Shown here piece after piece: positions 28,461 to 40,879 of a stretch of DNA of 64,000 nucleotides. This DNA comes from Pelecanus crispus (lineage: Eukaryota > Chordata > Aves > Pelecaniformes > Pelecanidae). The notes below the pieces were generated by a model. That model was not told the origin of the DNA. It made no database searches and saw only the letters and a program-made list of their open reading frames with translations. Position 1 is the first letter of the stretch, and each line of letters starts with the position of its first letter. Location: NCBI RefSeq assembly GCF_030463565.1, contig NC_134662.1, positions 5,061,001 to 5,125,000 of the forward strand, in the 5' to 3' direction. The position numbers were made by a program, and so were the translations under genes.

Positions 28461-30999
28461 TAGGGTTTGCTGCTGGAGGGGCCCTGCCCTTGCTCCTGCG
28501 GAGCATGTGGGGCCGCGTGGCACACGTGTGGCGTTAGCATGTACCCGCGGGCACACGCGTGTACCTGCAGACGCAGCGCTGGCTGCTTGGCTGGGCTGCA
28601 ATCCAGCGGTTTGCCCAGCTGGAAGGTGCCAGGGCTGACTTTCCCCTCCCAGAGCAGCTAGGACGTGGCCGTCACAGAGCTCCCCCGTCCCTTAATTGTC
28701 CGACGCGCTGGAATTGCGGATGCTGCAGGCAAAGGGACCTGTTCAGGGCTGCCGAAATTACAGCCTAGTTCTTATTAATCCTGCTCTTTGCGGCTCTGGC
28801 TCCGCTGGAGTCAGGGATTACCGCGTCCGCCTGCCTGCACGCCGGTACAGCAAGAGCGGGGCGGCTGGAGAATTAATCTCCTGTAGGTTTTGCTGATCCC
28901 ATCTCCAGGAATGGTGGCCGGGGGGGGACCCAGAGGGGCCGGAGCCGGGCAGGGGGGGGGCACAGACCCTTTGCCACTGCGGATTTGTGTTGGGCTCAGG
29001 GAGGGGAGCTGGCGTTTGGTGGGATGCTCACTGGGATGCTAGCCGGGATGCTCGCCGGGATGCTAGCCGGGATGCTCGCCGGGATGCTCGCCAGGGCCGG
29101 GGATGGGCTTTGAGCAGTGGGTCCGGCAGCACCGCAGTCACCGGGCTGCACCTCCCCAAGTTCCCAGCAAGGACTTCTCCCCCCCCTGGCACCGCCAGGA
29201 ATATTGCCGGCGGCACGGGGGCCGTGCAAGGCCAATGCTGCGGCAAGGAACGCTGCCCCGCTCCAGCCACCGCTCCTCCCCGTCCCTTTCTTGGCCGATC
29301 TCTTCTGACAGACAAACACCGGTTCTTTCTCCGCCACAAAGTCCTTGTCCAGCCAAGCACACAAAGCGGATCCATTATCCGATGGGGGACAGAAAGGAGG
29401 GGCCGGGGGGGGCCGCCGCCGCACAATGCGCACAAGTGGCGCGCGGGGCCGCCCCTATTGTGTCTGGGCAGGAAGGGCCGGGACCCACGGCGGGGCCCCC
29501 TCAATGGCAGCATTGTGTCTGAGCCCCCCGTCCCCTTGGGCATCCCCTTGGTGTCCCCCCCCAGCTCCTGCCACCCGTCTGGGGCAGCACCCTCAACCCG
29601 CCCTGTCTCTGGTCTTTTTGGGGTCTTCTCATCGGACACCCCCCGGGAGTGCTGAGGGGTGTTGGAGGGGCTGAGTTTTTGGGAGCAAAGCGAAGGGGCT
29701 GATGGGTGCCCCCCCGCCCTGGCAGGGTTGTGCAGGGTGAACATGGGTGCTGGGGCCAGCGAGGGCTGAAGTCCTCACCCCCACACCCCATGTTTTTTGG
29801 TGATCAAAAGGCTGATCTGGGGCAGACCAAGGCCGGCGGCGGGTGCTGGGGGACGGGGGAGACGCCCAAGGGCGCATCTGGAGGGGGTTTGCCCCCATCA
29901 TCTGACACAGAGGGGTTTCCCTCCCCACCGGTCCTGGGAAGGTTTGGCTCCTCTCCCTGCCGATGCCACCCCGTCTGTAAAATGGGATGTGGGACGCAGT
30001 CCGGGGTGCGATCCAGGGAATGATGGAGCCGCTTGACCCTCTCTCTGCACCGCGATGGAGAGGTCAAACAGAAATCTGTCCCTAAGCAGGGACCTGTGCG
30101 GGTACCCAGAGCGGGGCTCGTACGTAGAGGTGGGCGCAGAGACCTCCAGGCCCTTTGCCCGGCTCCGGCGGTGCCAGGAGAAACCTTCGTGATCCCCTTA
30201 AAGCGTCGTTTTGGCCACGTGGGCCTGCCCGGCGCGGCAGCTGGGCTGGTTAAGATGGCTCAGTGACGAGCAGAGCGAGATCGGTGTGTTTCCGGAGGGG
30301 ATCGGTGCAGTTCGGGAGGGGATCGGTGTGATTTTGGACATGATGGCATCGCTCATTTTATTTTTTGCAGAGGAGAAATCCCCACCTTGCTTTGATCAAC
30401 GCGGTCCGGCAGCATCCATCGCCGAGGACGGGGATGGGGCGAAGCGGCCAGGGCGCCAGGGAGCGGCCAGGATGGCGTGGGCAGAGCCCCAGGGAGACCA
30501 CCCGCACCCCAGCACCCTCGCCTGGGAAACCGAAGGACGGAGGAGCCCCGTGGGGTGCCGTGGACTGGGCTTTCCTGCCCGTGGGAGCCGCTGGGCCCGG
30601 AGGAGGCTGCTCCCAGCACGGGTTTGCAGCGGCAAGGTTGCGCGGGGCTGCCGGGGACGGGCTGGCTCGGTCGCATCGCTCCGCGGCAAGGGCAGCGCCT
30701 GCGGAGCCAGGCAGGGGAAGTTGGCTGCGCTCCCCCAAGGATGCTCGAGACCCCCTCGCCTCTCCCGGATGGGGTAAGTTTGGGCGTTTCTTGCTTTTCT
30801 CTCCTTTCCTGCAAGCCCAGCCAGCCGGCACGGGGTTTTCCCCACAAACGCTCCCCCCGGGCTCTCTCCAGCCGGGGATTTGGGGGGACCAGGGAGCAGC
30901 GCCGCAGAGGGGGGCACCCACGATGGCTCCGCGCATGGCTGGGCTGCCCCTCGCCGGCGGGTCCGGGCAGGCGGCTGCGATCGCCAGGCTGTGAGGTGC
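28461..30999. other. Intergenic, with one short tandem repeat
   Basis: No gene recognised. An AT-richer patch lies at 28740-28890 and a mixed one at 29280-29400. The six-copy GGGATGCTCGCC array is listed separately. Confidence 0.5.
29021..29092. repeat. 12-bp tandem repeat, 6 copies
   Basis: Six consecutive copies of GGGATGCTCGCC or its variants. As 12 is a multiple of three, it keeps all frames open. Confidence 0.85.
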
Positions 31000-31250
31000 C
31001 ACACTGATTTTTTTCTCATCGTTTCAGGGGAAAAAACCCAGCTTTTGTCCCCATTTTATTTATATTCTTCTTTGAAAATATTTAGATCCCCCCCCCAAAG
31101 CTCGTGGAAGCTGGGCTATTATAACAGCTTTTGGTTGCCAAATAATTGACTTTTTCACCCTGTTTCCTTTTTAATGTACATCTAAAAATCTATCTTCTAT
31201 GACTCAGAACCAACCTTTTCTCTGACTTACCAGCGTAAGGGGGAATCTTC
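31000..31250. promoter_or_regulatory. Candidate conserved noncoding element
   Basis: A low-GC block with CCATTTTATTTATATTC, GAAAATATTTAGATCC, CTATTATAACAGC, GGTTGCCAAATAATTGAC and TGACTCAG at 31200-31207. It is bounded by GC-rich DNA, with no open frame of interest. Confidence 0.4.
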
Positions 31251-32464
31251 CCCCCTCACCTCTTGCTTTGCCCCCAGCTGGGAGCACAGCCTCCCCCCAT
31301 CCATCCCCAGTTCCTCCTGCTCCGCCCCATCCAAACCCCCAGCCCCCATTTTTCCTGCTGGCAGACATCGGATTTAGCCACACAAGCGACTTCCAGCTCT
31401 GTCTGGGAGTCTGTTTTGGGGTAACATTTTCATCCCAGCCCCCAGCAGCGCTGGGAAGGGGGGGGGCGGGGAGCGCAGCCCCACGGCGGCAGCAGCAGCA
31501 GCAGCATTGCATCCTTGGGAGTCAGTCAAGGGAGAAAAACCACATCCCCTGCGGTCCTTGCTCCTCTGAGTTTTTCACATGACGGCGAAGCTGTCTGAAA
31601 CATTAGAAAAATAACTTTCACCTTGCCCAGGGTGAGCCTGGCAGCCAGCGCAGGCGCTGCCGTGGTGCCCGTCAGCAGCCCACGCTCTCCGGGCCGGTTT
31701 TCCAGCAGGGATTTGGTTCACCCCCAGATGCACGACGGGGAGATGAGGAATATTATTCCCCATTTTTCCCCAAAACAATGCCTGTGCGGGAGGGGTTTTG
31801 GGTATCTGTTTGTTGAGGCTGGATTTTCCCGGCTTTTCCTGCTGGCCAGCACCCCAAGGGGGATGCGGGGTGCATCCCCATGGAGTCACCCTCCAGAGAG
31901 GTTTCTGGGATGCTCCCATGGCACGGGGCTGGTTTTTAGGGGAGCAAGGTGCAGCGGTGGTCCCAAGGAGACGCCCATCTCCCCGGGACGGCTGCCGCGC
32001 CTCTCTCCCCATCGCCCACCTCCTCCAGCAAATACCTCCGGGGATGCTAATCCCCGCATCGGCAGTCAATCTTCATCCGCACAGAGCCCGGCGCCGTCCC
32101 ACCTGGAGACCCCAGCACGCAGGGACGGAGCGGGGAGCCCCAACCAAGGGTGAGGGGCACGCTAACACCCCCAAATTATGATGCCCCATCGCTTTAACCC
32201 CCCCTCCCCATCCATCTTTGCTTCATTCCGTCTCCTCCCTGCTTTTAAATCGCCTCTTCTTCCTCAAAACAATATGAATGGCAGTCGGCGGGGCTGGTTG
32301 GTGCCGGCACCCGGCACAGCCCCGTGCCCAACGGGTGCCCCGAGCAGATGCTCGGCGCCGCGGGCGAAGCCGTCCTCCTCCTCCTCCTCGCTCTAAGATG
32401 GCCGGCGGCCCCAAAATGGTGCTGAGCATGAGACGCCATCTGCAAGGCTGGTCCCACGCCCGCC
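31251..32464. other. Intergenic, nothing recognised
   Basis: C-rich sequence with a short CAG-type repeat near 31488-31507 and a TCC repeat near 32374-32392. No exon or RNA gene could be supported. Confidence 0.5.
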
Positions 32465-32530
32465 CGTGGCCTTTTTATGCAAAGGGGAATTAATTAGATT
32501 TGAATATGGTAATTAAGCCATCAAGCCCCG
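32465..32530. promoter_or_regulatory. Candidate homeodomain/POU element
   Basis: TTTATGCAAAGGGGAATTAA continues into TTAGATTTGAATATGGTAA and TTAAGCC: an octamer-like site and two TAATTA-type cores packed in 60 bp between GC-rich flanks. Confidence 0.4.
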
Positions 32531-33259
32531 CCGGGTGCTGTGAGGTCCCTTCTTTTCTTTGGGCTTTCTTCTCACCCCTCTCTCCCGCCGCCCCTTAACC
32601 CTTCCCCCTCCGCTTTTTGCACCCAAAGTACCGCTCCTGCATCTTAATGAAACGCCGTGTCTAGGCAATGCCATCGCCGCCCCCTTTCCCACGCCAAATT
32701 CTGTCCGTCCTGGCGATGCCGTCCGTCTGTCTTGGCCAACAGCCGTGTCCGTACCCCATGTGCGCCTGTTTGTGTCCCCCCCCCAAAAAAAGCCAGGTGC
32801 TCATAGAGGGATGAGGGCGGCTACCCAAAAGGAGAAGCGGGATTTCGGCAGGTGATGGCCGTAGCAAGAAATCGGTCCAAAATTAATTCTCCCAAAGCTG
32901 GGCCGTATTTTAAGCCTCCCTGACCCTCCCATTCCCAATATCGTCTTTTTTGTCCGACAGCTATGGGCTGCGGGGGTCCCCATGTCATGCGGGTGCTGCC
33001 CTTGGCTGATGCACAGGGATGGGTGAAGCTGCTTTTGGGATTTCTCCCGGGGTATTTTGTGATGGGAAGGAAAAGAAGCAAGAATTGAACGTGCTTTCAA
33101 CATCTGTGCCCAGAAAAGGATTTTTTTTAAACTGGGAATTAAAGCTTTTGCCATTCCCACATTTCTTAGCGGTGTCCATCCAGTTGCCCTGACCCGTAAC
33201 TCCTGGGTCTTTACCCACCTGAGCCAGGTGATGGTGCGGAGACTGGAAAACTGTAAAGA
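32531..33259. other. Intergenic, nothing recognised
   Basis: Moderate GC content with no recognisable exon or repeat on either strand. Confidence 0.45.
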
Positions 33260-33580
33260 GGGATCTGCTCAGGGAAGAAAAAAAAAAAAAATCCCTGGAA
33301 TATTTTTTATGCGTATGTCTATATTTATAAGGAAACTATTTCTCTTTTTTTCTCACGTACCTCATAAAGCAAACGAAGGAAATTGGGAATACCTGCGGGA
33401 GCTCGTCAGAAAAGCCCCCGGGCGCTTCCTCAGCAAGTTGCTGGGAACTCGAATCGGCTTCTTTAAAAACCGGAATATTTGCAAGAGGGTCATTTCTGGT
33501 AAAACTTTTAATTGCATCGGCAAGCTGCTTCCATCTGAAATAAGAAAAAGGCTGAAATTATACATATATATAAAATATAT
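33260..33580. promoter_or_regulatory. Candidate conserved noncoding element
   Basis: Low-GC block with GGAATATTTTTTATGCG, CTATATTTATAAGG, GGTAAAACTTTTAATTGC and GAAATTATAC. A plus-strand open frame runs through it, but it matches no family I know and ends in the adjacent TA/TG repeat. Confidence 0.33.
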
Positions 33581-33655
33581 ACCCATCTATGGGGTGTGCG
33601 TGTGTGTATATATATGGTGCTATGGTGTGTATATATATGTGTGCATATATACGGT
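33562..33655. repeat. Alternating TA/TG simple repeat
   Basis: Interrupted alternating purine-pyrimidine sequence (TATATA and TGTGTG blocks), a slippage-prone microsatellite. Confidence 0.8.
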
Positions 33656-34199
33656 GCTGGCAAGCGGCTCCCAGGGGTTTCATCCCAGCCGGCGGCTCGG
33701 CAGCGGGCGGGGGCGACCCCGGGGCTGGGGCCCCCGCGCTCCCTCGCGGCGCCGGCTCTGCCCTACATAGCGGGTGCTGGATCTGGCCACCCCGGCAGCC
33801 GCCGCAGCCCGCGGCCGGTGCGCCTGCGATGACGGACATGGAGGGGCCAGGGCCCTTCCTTCGTCCCCAACCCCCCCTTGGCTTCAGTTTGGGTGAAATA
33901 AGGCGGGAATGGTGTTTTTTTCCTCCGGGTCTTGCCGCGGGGCAGGCACCGGGAGCTTGGCAGTGATGCTCTGGGTGCTGTTGGGGAGCCGTTCCCGGGC
34001 TCTCCTCATCCCGGACCGGGCTCTGGCTCTCTCCCAAGATGCAGGAGGTGCCGATGGCATCTTCTAGGCTGTATTTTGCAGCTCAGCCTGAAATAGGGCC
34101 ACGAGACCCGCCCGTGCTGGCAGGCCAGGGACCCAGCTTCATGGGGACGCCTGCCCCAGCGTGCTCGTCCCCACTGCCACGGTCCTGCCCACCCCTCCT

Positions 34200-34480
34200 G
34201 GGATGGCAGAGGGGAGAGCAAATACACTGGGGGGAGGGAAAAGGAGGAGGAGAAGAGAGAGGGTGAGGAAGAGGAGGGTAATCTATAGAGCAGGGGAGGA
34301 AAGGAACTGGTGAGAGAGAGAACTATAGGAAAAATAATAAAAAGCATGGAGGGGAAAAGGGGCCGAGTGGAAGAAATAGCAGATAGCGGAGGGGCTGATG
34401 GGCTGAGAGACAAATGAGGGAGAGGTGACAAAGCGGGAGATGGGCAGAGAAGACAGAGAGGACCCCAGGCAGCGCGAGCG
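34200..34480. repeat. Polypurine (GA-rich) tract
   Basis: About 280 bases in which the plus strand is strongly biased to A and G (GGAGGAGGAGAAGAGAGAGG and similar). No tandem unit dominates. The rest of 33.66-35.35 kb contains no recognised gene. Confidence 0.65.
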
Positions 34481-35354
34481 GGAGGCAGAGCGTGGCGGCC
34501 GCGGAGCTGGTACCCACGGGAGGATGCTGGAGGCTCCGGCTCGCACCAAGGCTCAGCCCCTCTGAGGGTGGCACGGCGGGGTGGCAACGGCGCCGGCGCG
34601 GCCCCTGCCAAGCTGGGAAGACCCGAAGGTCTACAACCACACGAGCATCCCCGTATCCCCATACCTCATTAACCAGGGGCCCCGGCTAACGAGCCCGGCT
34701 CCGCGGAGCAGGTGAGCGGCACCCATGGCAGGCAGGTGGCTGCGAAGCGCGGGGCTATAAATCTCCCGCGCGGTGCCCGTGCCCGCCAAAAGCTTTCCAG
34801 CAGGATTTATCTCCCCTTCCCACTTTCCCCGCCTTCCCGCAACTGCCACGTGGATTCCCCGCGGCAAGGGAAAACAAGCGAAGATGCTTTCTTTTGTCTC
34901 CGCCGCCCGCTCGGCCACGGCTCTCCGGCTCTGATCCTCCTTGGCCTCCTCCCCTCCATTCACAATTTTCTTCCCATCCCTGCGGTGGAAGAAAAGGGAG
35001 AAACCTTTTTTTCTTTTTTTCTTTTTTTTTTTTTTTTTAATTGAAAAATAAATCAGTGTCGGGGAGGTGGCGGCAGCGCTGGGGAAGGAGGGATGGAGAC
35101 GCCCCGACAGCCGAGCCTGGCTCTGGCCGGTCCCAGGGTAACCCCAAGGGTTTCACCTCCCCGAGCCCCCGCACGACGCCCACCTCAGCTCGCTGCTACT
35201 TGTTATTCCTTAGAGCCCTTACAAACCATTTACGCTACTTCTGTGCAAAAAAAAAAAAAAAAAAAATATATGTAAGTGATGGATGCACTGGTGAGAGCTC
35301 TGCATTGGGGGAGAGGGGGGGGAAAAGGGGGAGGATGGAGAGAGCTTAAAAATT

Positions 35355-35510
35355 ACAGTGGGAATTAGCAGGAGTCTAAGCTGTTGTTTGCGCTGCCCAT
35401 TAGCATCTGCCTATTTATGTGTCACCAGATCCTTGTGGCATCTATCCATCCATCTGGATCCTTGTCAGTCTGTCTGCCTATCTAATTATCCATTAGCATG
35501 GCAAAGCCCC
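35355..35510. promoter_or_regulatory. Candidate conserved noncoding element
   Basis: It contains CTGTTGTTTGCG, GCCCATTAGCATCTGCC, CTATTTATGTGTCACC, TATCTAATTATCC and ATTAGCATGGC: repeated homeodomain-type cores in AT-richer sequence with no coding potential. Confidence 0.38.
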
Positions 35511-35783
35511 TCTGACAGCGGTCCCGGCGAGGCAGACGTGAGACCACCTCAGCTGCCCTTCACCGTCGCGTGGATGCTTTTATGAGCGTTCCCGACACGC
35601 GAGCAAAACCCCGCTCGTACGTTTCGCAAAACAATACGTTGTGGTGGGCAGGGAAGGTTCTGCAAGGCTGCGGGGTGCGGATGCATCCAACGGCGGTGCG
35701 GGAAAGGCAGGCGGAAGCAGGCAAACGCCGGGGGTTGCATGGCAGGGGTTGTCCATAGGGTGTTGATTGCATAGGGGGGTGCA

Positions 35784-37150
35784 TGTGCACGCCATGGTAT
35801 ATGTGCACGCCACACTATATGTGCACGCCATGGTATATGTGCACGCCACGGTATATGTGCACGACACACTATATGTGCACGCCATGGTATATGTGCACGA
35901 CACACTATATGTGCACGCCATGGTATATGTGCACGCCATGGTATATGTGCACGACACACTATATGTGCACGCCATGGTATATGCGCACACCACGGTATAT
36001 GTGCACGACACACTATATGTGCACAACACACTATATGTGCACGCCACGGTATATGTGTACGACACACTATATGTGTACGCCATGGTATATGTGCATGTCA
36101 TGGTATATGTGAACGCCACACTATATGTGCACGCCATGGTACATGTGCACGACATACTATATGTGCACGACACACTATATGTGCACGCCATGGTATATGC
36201 GCACACCACGGTATATGTGCACGACACACTATACGTGCACGACACACTATATGTGCACGCCACACTATATGTGCACACCACGGTATATGTGCATGCCATG
36301 GTATATGTGCATGACACACTATACGTGCACGACACACTATACGTGCATGCCACGGTATACGTGCATGCCACACTATATGTGCACACCACACTATATGTGC
36401 ATGCCACGGTATATGTGCATGCCATGGTATATGTGAACGCCACGGTATATGTGCACACCACGGTATATGTGCACGCCACACTATATGTGCACGACACACT
36501 ATATGTGCATGCCATGGTACATGTGCACGACATACTATATGTGCACGACACACTATATGTGCACACCACGGTATATGTGCATGCCATGGTATATGTGCAC
36601 GACACACTATACGTGCACGACACACTATACGTGCACGACACACTATACGTGCATGCCACGGTATACGTGCACGCCACGCTATATGTGCATGCCACGGTAT
36701 ATGTGCATGCCACGGTATATGTGCACGCCACACTATATGTGCACGCCACACTATATGTGCACGCCATGGTACATGTGCACGACATACTATATGTGCACGA
36801 CACACTATATGTGCACGCCATGGTATATGCGCACACCACGGTATATGTGCACGACACACTATACGTGCACGACACACTATACGTGCATGCCACGGTATAC
36901 GTGCATGACACGCTATATGTGCACGCCACACTATATGTGCACACCACACTATATGTGCATGCCACGGTATATGTGCACGCCATGGTATATGTGCACGACA
37001 CACTATATGTGCATGCCACACTACATGTGCACGCCACACTATATGTGCACACCACACTATATGTGCACGCCATGGTATATGTGCACGCCATGGTATATGT
37101 GCACGCCACACTATACGTGCACGCCATGGTATACGTGCACGCCACACCAC
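35784..37150. repeat. 18-bp minisatellite, about 75 copies, with higher-order structure
   Basis: Tandem copies of TATATGTGCACGCCATGG and variants (ending GCCACAC, GCCACGG, GACACAC, ACCACGG, GTCATGG). Variant copies recur together: the rare GCGCACACCACGG copy comes back at about 35971, 36187 and 36817, spacings of 12 and 35 units, which shows duplication of multi-unit blocks. Because 18 is a multiple of three, several frames stay open for more than 400 codons on both strands; these are repeat by-products, not genes. Confidence 0.95.
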
Positions 37151-37222
37151 GCGCTTTCGCTGCTCGCAGATGCTCCATCTCGCCCATGGGAAACAAACCC
37201 GGAGGCCTCGCCAAGCGCGGGC

Positions 37223-37262
37223 ACCGCTGTGCCGTGCCGTGCCGTGCCGTGCCGTGCCGTGG
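37223..37262. repeat. GTGCC pentanucleotide repeat
   Basis: About six to seven copies of CCGTG, a short slippage product in GC-rich DNA. Confidence 0.85.
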
Positions 37263-37379
37263 GCAGCTCCGGTGCCGGTGGCTCTTTGTGCCCGCGCTGC
37301 CGCGTGGGGTTTCTTTGTTCGCGGCGCCGGGCAGGTTCCCCCTCCCCGCCTGCCCACGGCCCCGGCTCAGAGCGGCCGC

Positions 37380-37610
37380 TGAGGAGCAAATCAGCGGCGT
37401 TTGCATATTCAGAGCAGGTGGGGGCCCATATGCCTAAGATGCACCAGACAAAATTAGCCACCATAATCATAATCAAGTGTGCCGTTGTGCTGGGGGAAGG
37501 GAGAGGCTGGCAGACAAGCCTGATAATTATGAAGCTCAGCATGTGCGCGGCGGTTTTGCAACAATTATGCCTAGCTCAGCAAGCCGGCAATGATGCTTGT
37601 TACAGCCACC
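37380..37610. promoter_or_regulatory. Strong candidate conserved noncoding element
   Basis: About 230 bp with very mixed, non-repetitive composition: GCGTTTGCATATTCAG (octamer-like), CATATGCCTAAG, AAAATTAGCCACC, ATAATCATAATCAAGTG, CCTGATAATTATGAAGC and GCAACAATTATGCC. Motif density and sharp edges against a minisatellite on the left and GC-rich sequence on the right make it one of the best enhancer candidates of the interval. No exon is visible. Confidence 0.5.
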
Positions 37611-40129
37611 CTCCGTCGCCCACCCGCCCGCCGGTAGCTCGCTCCCGGGAGGGCTGCGCCGGCCTCGGCTCTCCCCGTGGCGCTGTCGGGAAGGGAGCCT
37701 GGGGCTGGCGAGGGGCTGCGGGCAGACCCTGTCCCGCTGGGTTTGCGGCTTGGGGGCAGCCGTTGCTTGGGCACCCCCCGCCAAGCTGCCCCCCGCTCTC
37801 CCGGTGCCCCAGCCACCCTCCCAAATCCTCCTCTTGCAGCGAAACCCCCATTTCCCACCCGGACTAAACCCGCCGTGTCCGAGGCATCTCCGGAAAACAT
37901 CCTCCCCTGGCCCGGGCAGCACCCGGCTGCTCTTGCCCTGCGTGGAGAGCAACACAAACCCCTTGCGTAAAGGAGCTCTGGCGCTCCGGCTTCACTAAAA
38001 ATCAGTTTATATTTGCCTCCCAGGACGTTCCCTTTCCCGTCTTCCTCTGCTCGCCCCGCTCTTCGCAGGGGCGTGTTATCTCCCACGCATCCGCTCCGCA
38101 GGCTGGGAATGAGGGCGGTGGCGGGAGGTGACGCTCCAGATTCATCTCCAGCCGCCAGCGCTCGAGGGCCGGTGTCACGCAGCATTGTCCTGAACGAGCC
38201 CTGGGGAAGGGGAAGGGGAAGGGGAAGGGGAAGGGGAAGGGGAAGGGGAAGGGGAAGGGGAAGCAGCCACGTGCGCACGAGGCTGGCGGGCGATGCTCTG
38301 CGGCGCAGCGAGGACCAGCCCCTGCGCCGTGGCCTCGGCGACTCGGGGTTGCGCAGACGCGGCTCGGCGTCGAGCATCGGCAGGATGCTCCCCGGCGCCT
38401 CCTGACCCGCATCCAGCGGAGGGGGAGATAAATAAATCGGTTTTCCCTTTTGAACAGGCTGGAAGCTGCCCCGGCTCAAGCCGGGTCAGGGGGTGGTGCT
38501 GGGGGATGCTTGTGTTTCCCCGGCGTGCCCCGGTGCAGCGGGGACGGGGGGACAAGGTTGTAGCGTTCCCTTGATGGCTCGGCTATAAAGGAGCTCAGCA
38601 TGCGTGGAAACCACGGCTCCGCTTTCCCCAGCATCCTTCCTCCTCCTCCTCCTCTCTCCTGTGTGGTGTCTGGGGGTCAGGATGGGCCACCCCCCGCCCC
38701 AGTCCCAGGGAAAAGCCTGCTTGAAGCACAGCGGTACCCACAGCCCTGGTTTAAACAGCCCAAAAAGAGGATTTTCCATAGAGGGAGGCTTGTGGACATA
38801 CCCAGCATCTTTCTGCCCGTTACCTCCCAGCTCAGTTAACAGAAGGAAGCACCAAACCAGCACAGAAATGCCCGTCGGCACTGGAGGATTGCTCTGCTCG
38901 GTACTGGGATCAGCCCGGAGCCGGTTTGCTCCAAACTGGAGGATTTATCAGAAGACGACAGCGAATCTGGGAAAGGACCAGCTTTTTCCCATGGCCAGCT
39001 CCTGGAACATCTCCCAGGGTCCGGTGAAACAGCCTCAAAGATGCAGTTTCTGCCGGACGGGGCAGCACATGCCTTTGGGGATGGCGCGTGGGAGCAACTC
39101 GACGTCGCGGGCGGTATTCAGGGACCCGAAGATCCGGCCCGGCTCTTGGAAGAGCCATCGCTGTCAGGCCCTGGGTGTCCGGTGCGTCATTTGGGGGATT
39201 TGCTGGATCCTTTCTGGGCTGTTTTCTTCCCCCAGGAAGCGGGGAAGGACGTGAGCCTTGGCAGTCCCCCATCACTCAGCATCTGATCCACGGCGAGAGG
39301 CTCCCACTCTTCTCCATGTGGGAATAGCGGCGCTAGCATCCGACTCAGTTGACCCATTTCTGCGCAGCTGGAGCATCTGGGAGCAACCAAACCAGCCCAC
39401 ATTAGCCCGATTTCCCACCCGCAGCGATCCCCTGCCTCAGCCCTGTTTCGGTAGCGTTTGAAATAACTCTGCAAGAACTTGGATTCACGCCCGGTCCCTT
39501 CGTACCCCAAATCACCCATCAGGGAGAAGTTACCCTTTACCAGGATTTTCCAAATCCCAGCAAAATGGCCTTCATCGATCCTCCTCTTTCTTCCCCAAAT
39601 GTTAAGGTTTCCCTGGTCGAAACCCTTCCTGAACAAGCACCTTTGCTTAAATCCTCTGCTTTGGAGCCCGGGATGCTGAGGGATCTTCCTGGGGACTCCG
39701 ATGGGCTCAGGGCAGACCCGAATCCCCCCACACCTGGGGGTACCGGGTGCACCCACCCGCAGCATCTCCAACAGAAGGATCTTAAAATATTCTTCGCTGG
39801 AGCTTTGGAAAGGAGCTTTCGATTGTTTTAACTGATGGCGGAATTGGGCAGCGAGCAAAAACGCAGTAAAATAAATCAGCAGCGCGTTTTCATCACCTTC
39901 CCCCCCCCCCCCCCAACTGGTTTGGGAGCAGCGCGGCTTTGCAAGACTTGGGAAAAGCGAGAAAATTCCCCCACCTGTTTGCTTTTAAACAGGCATTTTT
40001 TAAGGGGGAAAAAAAAAAAAAAAAGACTCGAGGGCTGTGAACAGTACCCGAAACCAAGCCGGGGTGCGTTATTCATGCACACGAGCATCCGAGGGGCAGG
40101 ATCCGCCACTCCGCACCCCACAGGGCTAA
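37611..40129. other. Intergenic, nothing recognised apart from a hexanucleotide repeat
   Basis: A long minus-strand open frame at 39187-39858 matches no family I know and has no support from splice sites. AT-richer patches occur at 38400-38440, 38800-39000 and 39440-39660. A C-run lies at 39900-39914 and an A-run at 40011-40024. Confidence 0.45.
38203..38263. repeat. (GGGGAA) hexanucleotide repeat, about 10 copies
   Basis: Perfect tandem GGGGAA units. The length makes it likely to be polymorphic. Confidence 0.95.
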
Positions 40130-40320
40130 AGAGCAGCAACTCTCCGGACTATAAATTCCCAGATTCCCTGGATCTCACCCGCCCGGCTGTTATTGAGATG
40201 CAGGGAGCAGGGGAGAAGGTGACCGCCGACTCCATAAATATTATTGGGGGCGACGGGGCTGCGCGGGGCCGGCGAGCGCAGACAAAGCGCCCATTGAGCT
40301 GTCGGCGGAGGCGCGACGGC
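40130..40320. promoter_or_regulatory. Candidate element with a facing pair of SOX sites
   Basis: ACAAAG at 40282-40287 is followed by CCATTGAG, an inverted SOX-like pair with a 3-5 base gap as in SOX dimer sites. Upstream lie GGACTATAAATTCCC, GGCTGTTATTGAGATG and CTCCATAAATATTATTGGGG. No coding potential. Confidence 0.38.
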
Positions 40321-40879
40321 CCAGCTGCCGCGGGGAACCAGGACGGGGGTCAAGGTCAGAGGTGGCCCCTGCCCGTATTATTCCCTGCCCCCCCCCGCCA
40401 GCCCCTTTCCTCATGCCCATAAAATTGGTAAAGTTAAGCGGGTACCGCCGGCTCGGCGTGCCCACGGAGGCTGCCAGGAGAAGCGGTGCTGACGGCAGCA
40501 GCCGCCTTGCTCATGCAAGAAAGGAAACTGAGGCACCGTGCAAGAGCCCAGCATTGCACCCACCCCGAGGGAGCAGCGCTGGTGTCTTTATCCCTCGGGG
40601 ACCCTTTGGTGAGTCTGATTAATAACATATCTGCTTGTTTTAAAGGGTGGCAGACCTGACATCCCCAGCTCTGTGCCAGAGCACCCCCAGGACCGTGCCA
40701 ACGCTGCCGGGGAGCCCGTGCCCACCCCAAATCACCCAGCACCCTGTGCCCCGTTCTCCCTGTGCCAGGGGTTTCTCCGTACGGATGGAGAACTGGAGCT
40801 TTCGCCTGCCCGTGGGAGCTGCTGCGAGGGCAGCGCCGACAGCCCCATGCACCCGCCAGGACTGGGGGTTCAATCCTGC

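Noticed and set aside
35580-37867. Very long open frames on both strands (up to 608 codons) made of YVHA/CTYS-type repeats
   Set aside because: They are produced by the 18-bp minisatellite, whose period is a multiple of three; both strands are open and no start context or splice structure supports a gene.
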